Shown here piece by piece: positions 43,609 through 53,088 of a stretch of DNA of 64,000 bases. This stretch comes from an uncultured Candidatus Peregrinibacteria bacterium (GTDB lineage: Bacteria > Patescibacteriota > Gracilibacteria > UBA1369), in contig CALMAI010000023.1 in NCBI GenBank assembly GCA_937858825.1, positions 51,690 through 115,689 on the forward strand, given 5' to 3'. The notes beneath the pieces were generated by a model that was not told the DNA's origin, did not search any database, and saw nothing but the letters and a program-made list of their open reading frames with translations. How positions within the stretch are numbered: the stretch's first letter is position 1; every line of letters starts with the position of its first letter. Position numbers and translations under genes: made by a program.

Positions 43609-44871
43609 CTAAAGGGACGCCGCCTCTAAAGGAATGTTGAAAAACGGAAAATTAGACTCCTGCTCACCACCAGTTGGAGAGTCTTTAGTGTCATCTTCCG
43701 TGTCAGTTCTATAGAGAGAGAAATTAAACACCGGCAGGAACGAACTCATCTGCAGTTTCACATCAATACTCTGACGAATCTGTCCATCACGGGCAAATCC
43801 ATCAGCCTTAATGTCAGCCAGATCACGCACCAGCTGCGGCCCAGTAGGATCCGCAATCACGCGATAATAAATATTGGCCCGAGCCGCCCGCAAATCAATA
43901 TTACTAATTCCCACAATATCCGGATTCACCACATTCGTCAGCGTAATATAGTTTCGATCGTGTGTATCGATAAAAGTCTGGATTGAACATCCCCGATGCA
44001 CGCCCTCCGGCGTTGGAGCCACCAAGACTCCCGCTTCACTCACATAACATTCGCGCGCCTGACTCCAGGCAGCACCAAATTCAGCTTCATCAATCTCCCC
44101 CGTCACCTGCCCTTCATTATTAATCCCAAACTGCTGCGCAACCGGAATTAAACAGTTATAGTTTGACCCATCACGCAAAGCCGCCGCGCCATCAGACCCA
44201 ATACACACAGGATTCGATGGTCCATCATTGGAATGTGCCGGATAAAAATCAGAAATCGCATCGGTTTTCAAAGTATCATCGGCCGGATTTCCAAAAACTT
44301 TCCACCGCAGAATGTCGAACTGTTCCAGACTCCAACCAGCCTGCTTCAACTGATCCTCAATATCAAAATCCACATAATACTGAACCAAAAAGTGATCGAC
44401 ATCTTCATACGTTCCGTCACCATTATCAGTAAAAAGCGGAATAGTCACCGTCTCATTCAAGCCCAAAACATTGTACGTTTCCGACGGTTGATCCGAATAC
44501 AGAAAGTCCGCCGGCACAGCCTGATCCGGAGTCAAAAAGACCGGCTCATCAGAAGGAAAATATGGAATCTTGTCACCTTTATTATTGATCTGATAACGAT
44601 AATCAATATCCTCTTCATTCAGCTCAACCCAGTCATTAGTTTCATATCCAGGAAGACTTTGACTCAAACTATAAAGCGCCTGTTCAACACCGGCTTCCGC
44701 CGCGTAGTAAGCCTTTCCGGCATCAATCGTTTCACTTGTCTGACGAATCTCCCGAACGACCAAACTACTCAACCCAAGGGTCAAAGTCAGCAAAATTCCC
44801 ATTACAAGGAGTGCCACAAGCAATGAGCTTCCTTGTCTTTCAACCATCAAATTGTTCATCAGTTTTTTCAT
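43609..44871 (-). CDS. PilX-like pilus assembly protein
   Basis: 420 residues. N-terminal PilX-type motif: RQGSSLLVALLVMGILLTLTLGLSSLVVREI, an N-terminal hydrophobic helix after a Gly-Ser junction, then AYYAAEAGVEQALYSL, the conserved PilX block. The large C-terminal extracellular part is unique (two Cys pairs, CIGSD, NCLIP, RECYVS, RGCSIQ). PilX-type minor pilins promote pilus assembly or adhesion. It is the last gene in the operon and overlaps its upstream neighbour by 4 bases (ATGA). Confidence 0.75.
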   Translation of the reverse strand: MKKLMNNLMVERQGSSLLVALLVMGILLTLTLGLSSLVVREIRQTSETIDAGKAYYAAEAGVEQALYSLSQSLPGYETNDWVELNEEDIDYRYQINNKGDKIPYFPSDEPVFLTPDQAVPADFLYSDQPSETYNVLGLNETVTIPLFTDNGDGTYEDVDHFLVQYYVDFDIEDQLKQAGWSLEQFDILRWKVFGNPADDTLKTDAISDFYPAHSNDGPSNPVCIGSDGAAALRDGSNYNCLIPVAQQFGINNEGQVTGEIDEAEFGAAWSQARECYVSEAGVLVAPTPEGVHRGCSIQTFIDTHDRNYITLTNVVNPDIVGISNIDLRAARANIYYRVIADPTGPQLVRDLADIKADGFARDGQIRQSIDVKLQMSSFLPVFNFSLYRTDTEDDTKDSPTGGEQESNFPFFNIPLEAASL

Positions 44872-45545
44872 GTTGCGCGGCTATAAACACGTGAAGAGAT
44901 AGTGGTCTGAAAATCAAAATCGAACTCAATTGGCGAACCTTCCGGGCTGGATGCACTCATATACACTCCAACTTTCGGCTGAAACTGAGTCCCATTATCA
45001 GCATAAATCGGGATGTCCGTTCCCGGCACATCTTCATTACTATAAGGATTCAGATCAGGAAAAATTGAAAAACTCAAATGATCAAAAACAACATTATCAC
45101 CAGTAAGCGAAACATAACCGGTCTCATATCCCGGCGCAGGAACATACTCCCCTTCCTGCCGGATCAAACGCTTCACCACAAGATGCCCCTCATCATCCAG
45201 TTTTACAAATGTCTTCTCTGTCCCGCCCTGACGAACAAGAGCTAAATGATCGGTTGAACCACCAAAAAGTGTCCCCTGGATCACCCCTTCACAGTTCGTC
45301 CCGGTGCCTTCATAACAGGCATAATCGATCGAACTCAATCGGACCTCTTCAGAAATATAGTCCAGCGCAATCCTCACATCCGAATACATTTTTCGAATCT
45401 CATTTGCGCGCCTCTGGGCCCGCACAATACTAATATAGGATTGCGACACAATCCCCAGAAAGATCACAAAAATAACAATACTGATCATCAGCTCAATGAG
45501 CGTGAATCCCTTTCTCTCCCGATTTTTCTTCAATTGAAACATCAT
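44868..45545 (-). CDS. Prepilin-type protein, PilW-like
   Basis: 225 residues. Prepilin signal RKGFTLIELMISIVIFVIF with the Gly at -1 and Glu at +5, followed by the helical stalk and a beta-rich globular part with a Cys pair (YACYEGTGTNCEG). Minor pilins such as PilW prime assembly. Adjacent to PilV and PilX homologues in the conventional order. Confidence 0.82.
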   Translation of the reverse strand: MMFQLKKNRERKGFTLIELMISIVIFVIFLGIVSQSYISIVRAQRRANEIRKMYSDVRIALDYISEEVRLSSIDYACYEGTGTNCEGVIQGTLFGGSTDHLALVRQGGTEKTFVKLDDEGHLVVKRLIRQEGEYVPAPGYETGYVSLTGDNVVFDHLSFSIFPDLNPYSNEDVPGTDIPIYADNGTQFQPKVGVYMSASSPEGSPIEFDFDFQTTISSRVYSRAT

Positions 45546-45550
45546 AATAA

Positions 45551-46213
45551 TTACAGTTGACCCTGATTCCAGTCAGTTAATTCAGTGGTAAGACGAACCT
45601 CACGTTGGCGGGTAAGCTCCTGCCATTCCACAACACTCGTCACCCGATAAGCCGAAAGCTCCACCCCTTCACTTATATTTTCCACCACCACATACTGCCG
45701 ATACGGAGTCTCTTCCCCAAGGCCCGAAATCAGTCCACCATGCCGGTACGTGACCCGCCCACTCTGATCATCCACAAACTTTTCAATAGCCGTGTCTTCA
45801 TCTTCTGCATCAGAAATAGATTTCAACTTCCATGGAGTATAAGGAATCAGCGCATCCACGGTTGCAATCTGAAAATTTGGCCGTTCCGACACTCCAACAT
45901 TCACGGTATACATCCGCTCTTCTCCCGGATTTTTCGGAAACGATTCACCCCAAATCTCTTTTGGAATAGTTCCCAGTTCACCATTAAATTTGGCACCCAA
46001 AAGCCAGTTACTGTCACGAATATTCCGAACCGCCTCCAGCCCTTCCTGAGCCAGACCATAAGCCGTGATAGCATGAATATTTTCAGCATTGGTCCGGATA
46101 ATAGAAACCACCAGATTGGTTGCAGAAAAAATAACCAACACCAACACAGCAATTGCCACAATCACTTCTGGCAACGTGAACCCGTCTCGATTTGTAAACT
46201 TATGGTGAGACAT
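45551..46213 (-). CDS. Prepilin-type protein, PilV-like
   Basis: About 220 residues from the ATG at 46213 (GTG at 46222 is also possible). Prepilin signal RDGFTLPEVIVAIAVLVLVIF with Glu at +5, then LAQEGLEAVRNIRDSNW, a motif of PilV-type minor pilins. The start lies inside the 3' end of the preceding prepilin gene, so translational coupling is likely. It is followed 5 bases later by the PilW-like gene. Confidence 0.82.
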   Translation of the reverse strand: MSHHKFTNRDGFTLPEVIVAIAVLVLVIFSATNLVVSIIRTNAENIHAITAYGLAQEGLEAVRNIRDSNWLLGAKFNGELGTIPKEIWGESFPKNPGEERMYTVNVGVSERPNFQIATVDALIPYTPWKLKSISDAEDEDTAIEKFVDDQSGRVTYRHGGLISGLGEETPYRQYVVVENISEGVELSAYRVTSVVEWQELTRQREVRLTTELTDWNQGQL

Positions 46214-46877
46214 TTTGAACACTTACAGGAATAGTATTGGTCGATTGAATAGTCAGATTTGATCGGCTTGGAGTTAAAGCATTTGGGCTCTCTTCTTCAT
46301 TTTCATTGAATCGCTCTGTAAGCCCGGATGAAGTATCGATCCGGAAAGCCCGCACTTCATCATCATTCTCAAGTCCAATGCGAACAATCACCTCCTGAAC
46401 CGTTTGCGTTCCGATTGGCTGCAAAGGCGCAAATGTGGAATCGCTAATAAGCATTCTGGCAAAAGGAGGTTTAAAAAGGATCAAAAAACTATCAGCCTCA
46501 CCCCCAAAACGATCAATCGAATCGACCCGAAAACCTTCCGCGCCAAGAAAATCACTCACATCACGTTCATCCAGATCACAATAATCAGCCGCGACATCAC
46601 CAACCGCAACATACGGAGCTGTCACCAATTGGACATACGGCTCTTCAACAGAAAAAAGCATTCCTTTACACAAATTACTTCCCTCCTCTTCTTCCAGACG
46701 ACCAGATTTCACAGAACTCTGCTGTCCACGCAAAGTGGTCACCACCGAATCAATCGCAATATCACGCTGTGCCTGCCGCCGCGCCACAGAAAAAGCTGAA
46801 AACGCAACAAAAGCCATAATTCCAACGATAGCAACAACAATCAACATTTCGACTAATGTAAATGCTTTCTTCTCCAT
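46200..46877 (-). CDS. Prepilin-type protein (GspH/PilE-like)
   Basis: 225 residues. Prepilin signal KKAFTLVEMLIVVAIVGIMAF: Ala instead of Gly at -1, Glu at +5. The globular domain has a Cys pair (SNLCKGM and ADYCDLDER). In a typical cluster this would be the first minor pilin. Whether it is the major pilin is unknown, because no other short major pilin gene is visible. Stops 10 bases from pilC. Confidence 0.8.
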   Translation of the reverse strand: MEKKAFTLVEMLIVVAIVGIMAFVAFSAFSVARRQAQRDIAIDSVVTTLRGQQSSVKSGRLEEEEGSNLCKGMLFSVEEPYVQLVTAPYVAVGDVAADYCDLDERDVSDFLGAEGFRVDSIDRFGGEADSFLILFKPPFARMLISDSTFAPLQPIGTQTVQEVIVRIGLENDDEVRAFRIDTSSGLTERFNENEEESPNALTPSRSNLTIQSTNTIPVSVQNVSP

Positions 46878-46886
46878 GAAAATAGG

Positions 46887-48122
46887 TTAAACAAGCGAAC
46901 TGAGCTGGAAGATCGGTGTCAAAATGGCAAGTGCCAAAATCGCCACCGTCAAACCAACAAACACAATCATAATCGGCTCAAACAAACTGGTCAGTCGCTT
47001 CAGCGCGTTATCAATCTCACGATCATAGTGTGATGCAATCTTCTCTGAAATCAAACCAATCGATGCCGATTGCTCTCCCACTCCAAGCATCTGCGTCACT
47101 GTTTCTGGAAACAGGAATGGCGCTTCCGCCAATCCCGTCGAAATCTTTTCACCCTTCTGAACCTTCCCAATAATCTCCCAGGTTTTCAAACGATACAATT
47201 CACTATTCAAAGATGTAGCAATAATCTTCAGCGACTGCACAACCGGCAATCCCGCCTCAATCAAAATCCCCAACATGCTAATAAAACGAAGAACCAAAAC
47301 ACGCCGTCGAAGTTGACCAATAACAGGAATTCTCAACTTAAAATGATCCCATTTCAGTCGCCCGTTATCAGATTGGGTGTAGATGCGGAAAATCATATAT
47401 CCAATAATTCCCACAAAAACAATCGCCCACCAATAATTTGTAAACGCCGCACTCAATCCAATCAAAAACTTGGTCGAGAACGGAAAATCTTTATCTTCAA
47501 GACCACCTTCTCTCAAAAGATCGACCAGACTCGGAATAATCCAAATCAACATTCCCACAGCCACAAGAAGCAAAACAATAAGAACAACAATCGGATACAC
47601 CGACGCTGTAATCAACTTGGTCTGCAGTTCATGAGCTTTATCCAACTGATCCGAAAGACGGAAAAGCATTTTATCCAGATTACCCGCAGCTTCACCAGAC
47701 TTCACCACACCCACTTCCATTTCTCCAAAAACATCCGGGAAACGAGCCATAGTTTCAGAAAACTTCTTACCCTGTGTCACATTATAGGCACATGTATCCA
47801 AAACACGTCGAAACCGCTCATTTTTGGTCCGATTCGCAAGCATCTTCAAAGACTGAATCAGCGGAATTCCAGAATCGATCATCACTGCCAAAAGATGGAA
47901 AAAATAAGCCTTTTCTTCAAGCGGAACATGGCTGTGATCTACCAAAAAATCATCTATGCGAACCCACAAAGGCTGGCGCGCTTTATCATACACGCCATAA
48001 ATAACCTGACGGCGTTGTCGCTTCTCTTGAGCTGCCGCTACATTCAGAAGCTTCTCAAGATCTTTACTCCCCTGATCTTTTTTTTTTGTAGCTTGTTGTT
48101 CTTCAAAAACCTGTTTCTCCAT
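46887..48122 (-). CDS. pilC: Type IV pilus inner-membrane platform protein PilC
   Basis: 411 residues. Two type II secretion system F domains, with KAYFFHLLAVMIDSGIPLIQSLKML at the first and LRFISMLGILIEAGLPVVQSLKI at the second, plus GEAAGNLDKML and GEQSASIGLI (the GE motifs) and three helices. The N-terminal extension of about 70 residues is charged (KKKDQGSKDLEKLL). PilC couples the assembly ATPase to the pilin. It lies between pilO and the prepilin genes. Confidence 0.95.
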   Translation of the reverse strand: MEKQVFEEQQATKKKDQGSKDLEKLLNVAAAQEKRQRRQVIYGVYDKARQPLWVRIDDFLVDHSHVPLEEKAYFFHLLAVMIDSGIPLIQSLKMLANRTKNERFRRVLDTCAYNVTQGKKFSETMARFPDVFGEMEVGVVKSGEAAGNLDKMLFRLSDQLDKAHELQTKLITASVYPIVVLIVLLLVAVGMLIWIIPSLVDLLREGGLEDKDFPFSTKFLIGLSAAFTNYWWAIVFVGIIGYMIFRIYTQSDNGRLKWDHFKLRIPVIGQLRRRVLVLRFISMLGILIEAGLPVVQSLKIIATSLNSELYRLKTWEIIGKVQKGEKISTGLAEAPFLFPETVTQMLGVGEQSASIGLISEKIASHYDREIDNALKRLTSLFEPIMIVFVGLTVAILALAILTPIFQLSSLV

Positions 48123-48133
48123 GTCGAATCAAA

Positions 48134-48676
48134 TTAAATAGCTCCCTGAAAATAGGTCTCAACGCTCAGATTAAAGTTCACACGTCCACCAAGGACACTT
48201 TCTCCAAGCTGAACAGTGATGGATCGGACCAACATCTTTCGTGAGCTGGTTTCAATCGCCCGTAGAAAATCAATTAAGTTACTTTGACTACCCGTTACAT
48301 TCAAATTCAGCTGCGCACTGGCAATTTCTGCTCCTCCACTCACTTCCGGAATACTAAAATTCAAACTATTGAGCACCATATCTTCACTCAAGGCCAAAGC
48401 AGAGAGTTCACGCAAAAGTTCATCCTGATTAAACGTTTCAGGGATGGCAGCCAAAGAGGTTTCCTGGCTTACTTCGGATGCAGTACTCAACTCTTGTTGA
48501 AGTTGCTGAAGTTGAACCAGTTGAGCATTGGTAGAATCGCGTTCTTCACGCAAAGAGTCACGTGTCTGCTGCATTGCAGAAACAGTTTCCCATTCCGGTT
48601 TCACATAGAACCATGCTCCGGCAAACGCCAGAATAAAAAGAATGAGGCTAATGACTGAAAGTCCGGATTTATTCAT
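48134..48676 (-). CDS. pilO: Type IV pilus assembly protein PilO
   Basis: 180 residues. One N-terminal transmembrane helix (ISLILFILAFAGAWFYVKP), a coiled-coil region rich in Gln and Leu, then a ferredoxin-like domain typical of PilO. PilN-PilO heterodimers link the cytoplasmic PilM ring to outer structures. The position between pilN and pilC supports the call; sequence similarity in this family is low. Confidence 0.75.
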   Translation of the reverse strand: MNKSGLSVISLILFILAFAGAWFYVKPEWETVSAMQQTRDSLREERDSTNAQLVQLQQLQQELSTASEVSQETSLAAIPETFNQDELLRELSALALSEDMVLNSLNFSIPEVSGGAEIASAQLNLNVTGSQSNLIDFLRAIETSSRKMLVRSITVQLGESVLGGRVNFNLSVETYFQGAI

Positions 48677-48699
48677 AGGTATTCGTTTAATGGCAAAGA

Positions 48700-49335
48700 T
48701 TATTGACGTGACACTCCAGGTTCTTCCGAAGTTGCTTGTTCAGATTCCGGTTCGGAACCAATATTAGAAACTCCTGTATCCTGATACCTTGCTGTAAAAA
48801 CAAAGCTCGCGACCTTTCCACCCTCATTCGTTTCCCCACGAGTAATAGATGGCACGCGCGCATTCACAAAGAACGAACTGTCATTAAACACTTCAATCAA
48901 TTCAGCCACATCATTAAACGGCTCAACCCGAAGTTCCCGCGTTTGAGCATTCATAGTAATTTCACCACCAGATCCACCACTATAAGAAAGGAACTGAATC
49001 TTATCCCGGTTTGTCGCCGCGTCAAAAGGCACCAGAGACTGAATCTGTGACAAAACAGAAGACCATCGGATCTCTTCGTTTTCAAGAGTCGCCAGCCACT
49101 GTCGAGCTTGTTGAGCCGCCTCAACCCTATCACCTTCAAGTGCAGCAATATCCTGGTTGAGAGATGTAATTTCACCCTGGAGTCGTTGTTGATCCTGTGC
49201 CAGCGTTGACTTCTGGAGGTTCAGATAAAAAGCAAGACCCCCAACAATCAAAACAGCCAACACTCCGAGCACTGTCGCCAGTGACCGACCTTTCGGCTCC
49301 TGTGATATTGCAGAAACGGTTTTATCTTCTGTCAT
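48700..49335 (-). CDS. pilN: Type IV pilus assembly protein PilN-like
   Basis: 211 residues. Short cytoplasmic N-terminus, one helix (TVLGVLAVLIVGGLAFYLN), coiled coil (LAQDQQRLQGEITSLNQDI), then a ferredoxin-like domain (ELIEVFNDSSFFVNARVPSI) and a Ser/Glu-rich tail. No N-terminal PilM-binding INLLP motif is visible, so the link to PilM is uncertain. First gene of the pilus operon; no pilM, pilB or pilD in this window. Confidence 0.68.
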   Translation of the reverse strand: MTEDKTVSAISQEPKGRSLATVLGVLAVLIVGGLAFYLNLQKSTLAQDQQRLQGEITSLNQDIAALEGDRVEAAQQARQWLATLENEEIRWSSVLSQIQSLVPFDAATNRDKIQFLSYSGGSGGEITMNAQTRELRVEPFNDVAELIEVFNDSSFFVNARVPSITRGETNEGGKVASFVFTARYQDTGVSNIGSEPESEQATSEEPGVSRQ

Positions 49336-49403
49336 ATTAGTCTATGGTTTATGATGAAAATATCCATATATAATAACATTTTTCCTTTAAAAGAGCAAGA
49401 AGC

Positions 49404-49742
49404 ATGGAACGTAAAAATCCAATCACCATTAACGAAGGATTCACCTGCGAGCACTGCGGCCAAAAAGTCGAAAAAGCCTCGGCCTCATGCCGCAACCATT
49501 GCAACGTCTGTCTCTGGTCCAAACATGTGGATGAAACCGTTCCCGGCGATCGCAAAAGTCTTTGCATGGGACTGATGGAACCAATCGCCATTATCAACAA
49601 CAATAAAAAGGGACAACAAATTATGCATGAATGCACCAGGTGCGGTGAAAAAAAAATGAATAAAGTCCTGCCAGATGACGATCAGGATCAGATTATAAAA
49701 ATCATGCAGCGCCAAAACATGGAACCTCTCGATCCCTCCTAA
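49404..49742 (+). CDS. RNHCP-domain protein
   Basis: 112 residues. CEHCGQKV near the N-terminus, then ASCRNHCNVCLWSKHVDETVPGDRKSLCMG, which is the RNHCP signature (here RNHCNVC), and CTRCGEKKMNKVLPDDD. Several Cys/His suggest two zinc-binding knuckles. The role of RNHCP proteins is unknown; the family is often seen in Patescibacteria. It starts 68 bases from the divergent pilN gene and is followed by tilS after 2 bases. Confidence 0.85.
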   Translation: MERKNPITINEGFTCEHCGQKVEKASASCRNHCNVCLWSKHVDETVPGDRKSLCMGLMEPIAIINNNKKGQQIMHECTRCGEKKMNKVLPDDDQDQIIKIMQRQNMEPLDPS

Positions 49743-49744
49743 AT

Positions 49745-50719
49745 ATGAATAAATCAGCAGAATTAATCATCAACCAGTACATCAAACCCGACGAACCTGT
49801 CATTATTGGCATTTCCGGAGGACCCGATTCAGTGTACCTCCTGCTCCAGGCACTCAAAAAAACCTCAAACGTCATTGTTGCCCACATCAACCATAAAACA
49901 CGCGGCCGGGCCAACACGCTCGACCAAAAATTTGTTGAAGGATTAGCCAAAAATCACAACCTTACGTTTGAACTTCACACTGTTGAACATCGTGTATCAG
50001 GAAATCAGGAACAGTACTACCGCCGGGAACGTTACGCATTTTTTGAAAAACTCAGAGAGAAGTACAAAGCCCAATGGATTCTGGTGGCACATCACCTAAA
50101 CGACAACATTGAAACCGTGCTTTTTAACCTGACCAAAGGAAGCTTTTTGGATGGACTCACCGGAATGGAGGCAGTAAACCATCGCCGCCACATTCTAAGA
50201 CCTCTCATCTTTACCACAAAGGACGAAATCCTCACTCATCTCCACAAAACAAAAACTCCTTATAGAAAAGATAAAACCAATGACGACACCGACTATTCCC
50301 GCAATCGTATCCGCCACAATGTTATCCCGGAACTCAAATCCATCAATGAAAATCTGGAACAAACCTTTGCCGGGAATATCGTGAACCTGCAGGAGCTCAA
50401 AGAGTACTTCGACGATGTCACTGCCACATGGATTGACCGCAACCATCACAAAAACTATCTCAGCCTGGCCGAATTCAAAAAAATCCATCCTATCCTTCAA
50501 AAAAATGTAATCTACCAACTCTACGCCCATATATATGGTGAAGGAAAAAAGATAAACCAAAAACATCTGGAACAGATTCTCAAAATCATTCACCAAAGTG
50601 CCTCCAACCGCAAAAAAGAGTTTGGGAAAACACACTATCTCTCAATCCAAAAAAAGGATGGACAGAAAGTGATTTCCATCACAAGGAAGAAGGGCGAAGC
50701 AGAAGGGAAATATGCTTGA
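49745..50719 (+). CDS. tilS: tRNA(Ile)-lysidine synthase
   Basis: 324 residues. PP-loop ATPase motif IGISGGPDSVYLLL at residues ~18-31, then AHHLNDNIETVLFNL, and RNRIRHNVIPELK, a TilS hallmark. TilS adds lysine to C34 of the AUA-decoding tRNA-Ile. The C-terminal TilS domain is short, a minimal version of the enzyme. Probably in an operon with the RNHCP gene. Confidence 0.93.
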   Translation: MNKSAELIINQYIKPDEPVIIGISGGPDSVYLLLQALKKTSNVIVAHINHKTRGRANTLDQKFVEGLAKNHNLTFELHTVEHRVSGNQEQYYRRERYAFFEKLREKYKAQWILVAHHLNDNIETVLFNLTKGSFLDGLTGMEAVNHRRHILRPLIFTTKDEILTHLHKTKTPYRKDKTNDDTDYSRNRIRHNVIPELKSINENLEQTFAGNIVNLQELKEYFDDVTATWIDRNHHKNYLSLAEFKKIHPILQKNVIYQLYAHIYGEGKKINQKHLEQILKIIHQSASNRKKEFGKTHYLSIQKKDGQKVISITRKKGEAEGKYA

Positions 50720-50768
50720 AAAAAAGCCAAAAGAAAGTAGAATAACTTTACTGCCTTAACCGAATTCG

Positions 50769-52655
50769 ATGCCTTCTAATATGAAAATGAAACAACCCAA
50801 ATCAGGATCAAATCTGATCTACGTTCTGATCATTGCACTTTTCGCAGCCGGACTTTTCATGATCTTCAATCCAACCGATGGGGAGATGGAAAAAGTAAAT
50901 CTGGATCAATTTATCCAGCAAGCCGAAGATGGTGAAGTCGCAGAGATTGAAGTACTGGACAATCGTATTAACTTCACTCTTATTGACGACACAAAACAAT
51001 ACGCGTTTAAAGAACCTGATTCTACCGTGAACGACCTTCTCCAGGACGTTCCCGAAAACATCCGTAAAGACATTTCCATTGAAGTGGTCCCAACAGACGG
51101 ACAACGATTCTGGATGGACCTTCTTATTACGTTGTTCCCAATCGTTATTATTGCCGGATTCATCATCTTTATGATGCGCCAGGCTCAAAACAGCACCAAT
51201 CAGGCCATGTCTTTTGGCAAAAGCAAAGCCCGCATGGTAGATAAAGATAAACCTCAGGCCACGTTTAAGGATGTAGCCGGAGCACAGGAAGCCAAAGAGG
51301 AGTTGATTGAGGTAGTGGACTTTTTAAAGAACCCATCAAAATACACCAGCATGGGAGCCAAAATTCCAAAAGGAGTTTTGCTCGTCGGTGCTCCGGGAAC
51401 CGGTAAAACATTGCTCGCCCGGGCCGTTGCCGGAGAGGCTGGAGTCCCCTTCTTTAATATATCCGGATCAGAATTCGTAGAAATGTTCGTTGGTGTGGGT
51501 GCCAGCCGCGTGCGCGATCTCTTTAAAAAAGCAAAACGAAACGCGCCTTGTATTGTCTTTATCGACGAGATTGATGCGGTAGGACGACAACGTGGAGCCG
51601 GACTTGGTGGTGGAAACGATGAACGGGAACAGACTTTGAATCAGATTTTGACCGAAATGGATGGATTCGAAACCGGAACCAACATTATTGTCATGGCCGC
51701 CACCAACCGACCAGACGTTTTGGATCCTGCTCTTATGCGACCAGGACGTTTTGATCGCCGCGTGATTGTCGACAAACCAGACATCAACGCCCGTGAAGAA
51801 ATTCTCAAGCTTCATGCCCGGGGGAAAAAACTGGCATCCAACGTTGAACTCCGCAAAGTCGCGGCCCGAACAGCCGGACTCACCGGTGCCGATCTGGAAA
51901 ACATCATGAACGAAGCAGCCATCTTCGCTGCCCGTGAAAACACCAAAACTATTAGCATGACCGATCTGGACCGTGCTTTCGAAAAAGTTTACCTGGGACC
52001 AGAACGCCGTTCACGAGTCATGAGCAAAGAAGAAAAGAAAACCACAGCCTACCACGAACTTGGACACGCAATTATTGGACACATCCTTCCAAAATGTGAC
52101 CCTATTCATAAAGTATCCATCATTCCACAAGGAATGGCCGGAGGTGTAACCTGGTCACTTCCCCAAGATGACTCAAGCTACATCTCTAAAGGAGAGTTCC
52201 TGGATGACATTTGTATGGCACTTGGAGGATATTTAACTGAAGAGATCTTCTTTGGAGAAATGGATCGGACAACAGGAGCTTCCAGCGATCTGCAAAAAGC
52301 TACCAACATGGCTCGATCCATGGTGACTCAATATGGAATGAGCCCACTCGGAGCCACTGTTTACGGAGAACCAAACCGGGAAGTATTCCTTGGCCGTGAC
52401 TACGGACACGTTCGCAACTACTCAGAAAGCATGGCATCAGCAATTGATAAAGAGATTAAAACGATCATTGATGAACAATACAACCGCGGAAAGAAACTGA
52501 TTCTGGACAACAAAAAAATCATCATCGACATGGCAGAAAAACTTCTTAAGAAAGAGACCTTCACCCGTAAACAGTTCCTGCGTGCGTACGACGAAGCTGT
52601 GGCTGAATTTGGAGGATCAAAGCCAGTAAATAAAAGCAAAAGAACTAAAAAATAA
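50769..52655 (+). CDS. ftsH: ATP-dependent zinc metalloprotease FtsH
   Basis: 628 residues. Two transmembrane helices flank an external domain (residues ~15-125). AAA domain: Walker A GAPGTGKT at ~206-213, Walker [15 protein letters not shown] region [23 protein letters not shown]. Protease motif HELGH (HExxH) at ~430 and the third zinc ligand Asp in [12 protein letters not shown]. It degrades membrane and regulatory proteins. A short basic C-terminal tail ends KSKRTKK. The hsp20 gene starts 2 bases later, a sensible protein quality-control pairing. Confidence 0.98.
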   Translation: MPSNMKMKQPKSGSNLIYVLIIALFAAGLFMIFNPTDGEMEKVNLDQFIQQAEDGEVAEIEVLDNRINFTLIDDTKQYAFKEPDSTVNDLLQDVPENIRKDISIEVVPTDGQRFWMDLLITLFPIVIIAGFIIFMMRQAQNSTNQAMSFGKSKARMVDKDKPQATFKDVAGAQEAKEELIEVVDFLKNPSKYTSMGAKIPKGVLLVGAPGTGKTLLARAVAGEAGVPFFNISGSEFVEMFVGVGASRVRDLFKKAKRNAPCIVFIDEIDAVGRQRGAGLGGGNDEREQTLNQILTEMDGFETGTNIIVMAATNRPDVLDPALMRPGRFDRRVIVDKPDINAREEILKLHARGKKLASNVELRKVAARTAGLTGADLENIMNEAAIFAARENTKTISMTDLDRAFEKVYLGPERRSRVMSKEEKKTTAYHELGHAIIGHILPKCDPIHKVSIIPQGMAGGVTWSLPQDDSSYISKGEFLDDICMALGGYLTEEIFFGEMDRTTGASSDLQKATNMARSMVTQYGMSPLGATVYGEPNREVFLGRDYGHVRNYSESMASAIDKEIKTIIDEQYNRGKKLILDNKKIIIDMAEKLLKKETFTRKQFLRAYDEAVAEFGGSKPVNKSKRTKK

Positions 52656-52657
52656 GC

Positions 52658-53056
52658 ATGAGCTCATCCCCTTCACAACAAGGATTCGTTAAGAAACCCG
52701 TGAACGGAGCTGCCAAAACACGTGCCGAAGGACAGCTGGCTCTGGATGTATTCCAAACCAAACAAAGCATTGTGGTGGTCGCGCCAATTGCCGGAGTGAA
52801 GCTGGAAGACATTAACGTAAGCATCACCGAAGATGTCCTTACTATAAAAGGACAAAGAAATCTGGAAATGGATGTTCCCGAAGAAGACTACTTCACCCAG
52901 GAATGTTTTTGGGGAGATTTTTCCAGATCCATCGTGCTCCCGGCGGCAGTTGATCCAAACAAAATATCTGCGAGCTTTAAAGATGGAGTCTTGAAAGTGA
53001 GCATCCCAAAGACTGAAAGAATCAAAACAAAAGTTGTACGAATACAAGCTGAATAA
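52658..53056 (+). CDS. Small heat-shock protein, Hsp20/alpha-crystallin family
   Basis: 132 residues. The alpha-crystallin domain is visible: LALDVFQTKQSIVVVAPIAGVKLEDINVSI, LTIKGQRN, GDFSRSIVLPAAVDPNKI, FKDGVLKVSIPK (typical A-x-x-x-n-GVL motif). The C-terminal I/V-x-I motif reads VVRI. A holdase that binds unfolded proteins. Cotranscribed with ftsH, 2-base gap. Confidence 0.93.
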   Translation: MSSSPSQQGFVKKPVNGAAKTRAEGQLALDVFQTKQSIVVVAPIAGVKLEDINVSITEDVLTIKGQRNLEMDVPEEDYFTQECFWGDFSRSIVLPAAVDPNKISASFKDGVLKVSIPKTERIKTKVVRIQAE

Positions 53057-53088
53057 ACACGCATAAATACTAGGAATAATCCAATATC

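Noticed and set aside
47070..48137. A 355-codon plus-strand frame antisense to pilC
   Set aside because: Biased composition (Asn/Gln/His/Ser-rich) and no domain. pilC on the opposite strand is a clear family member with full motifs.
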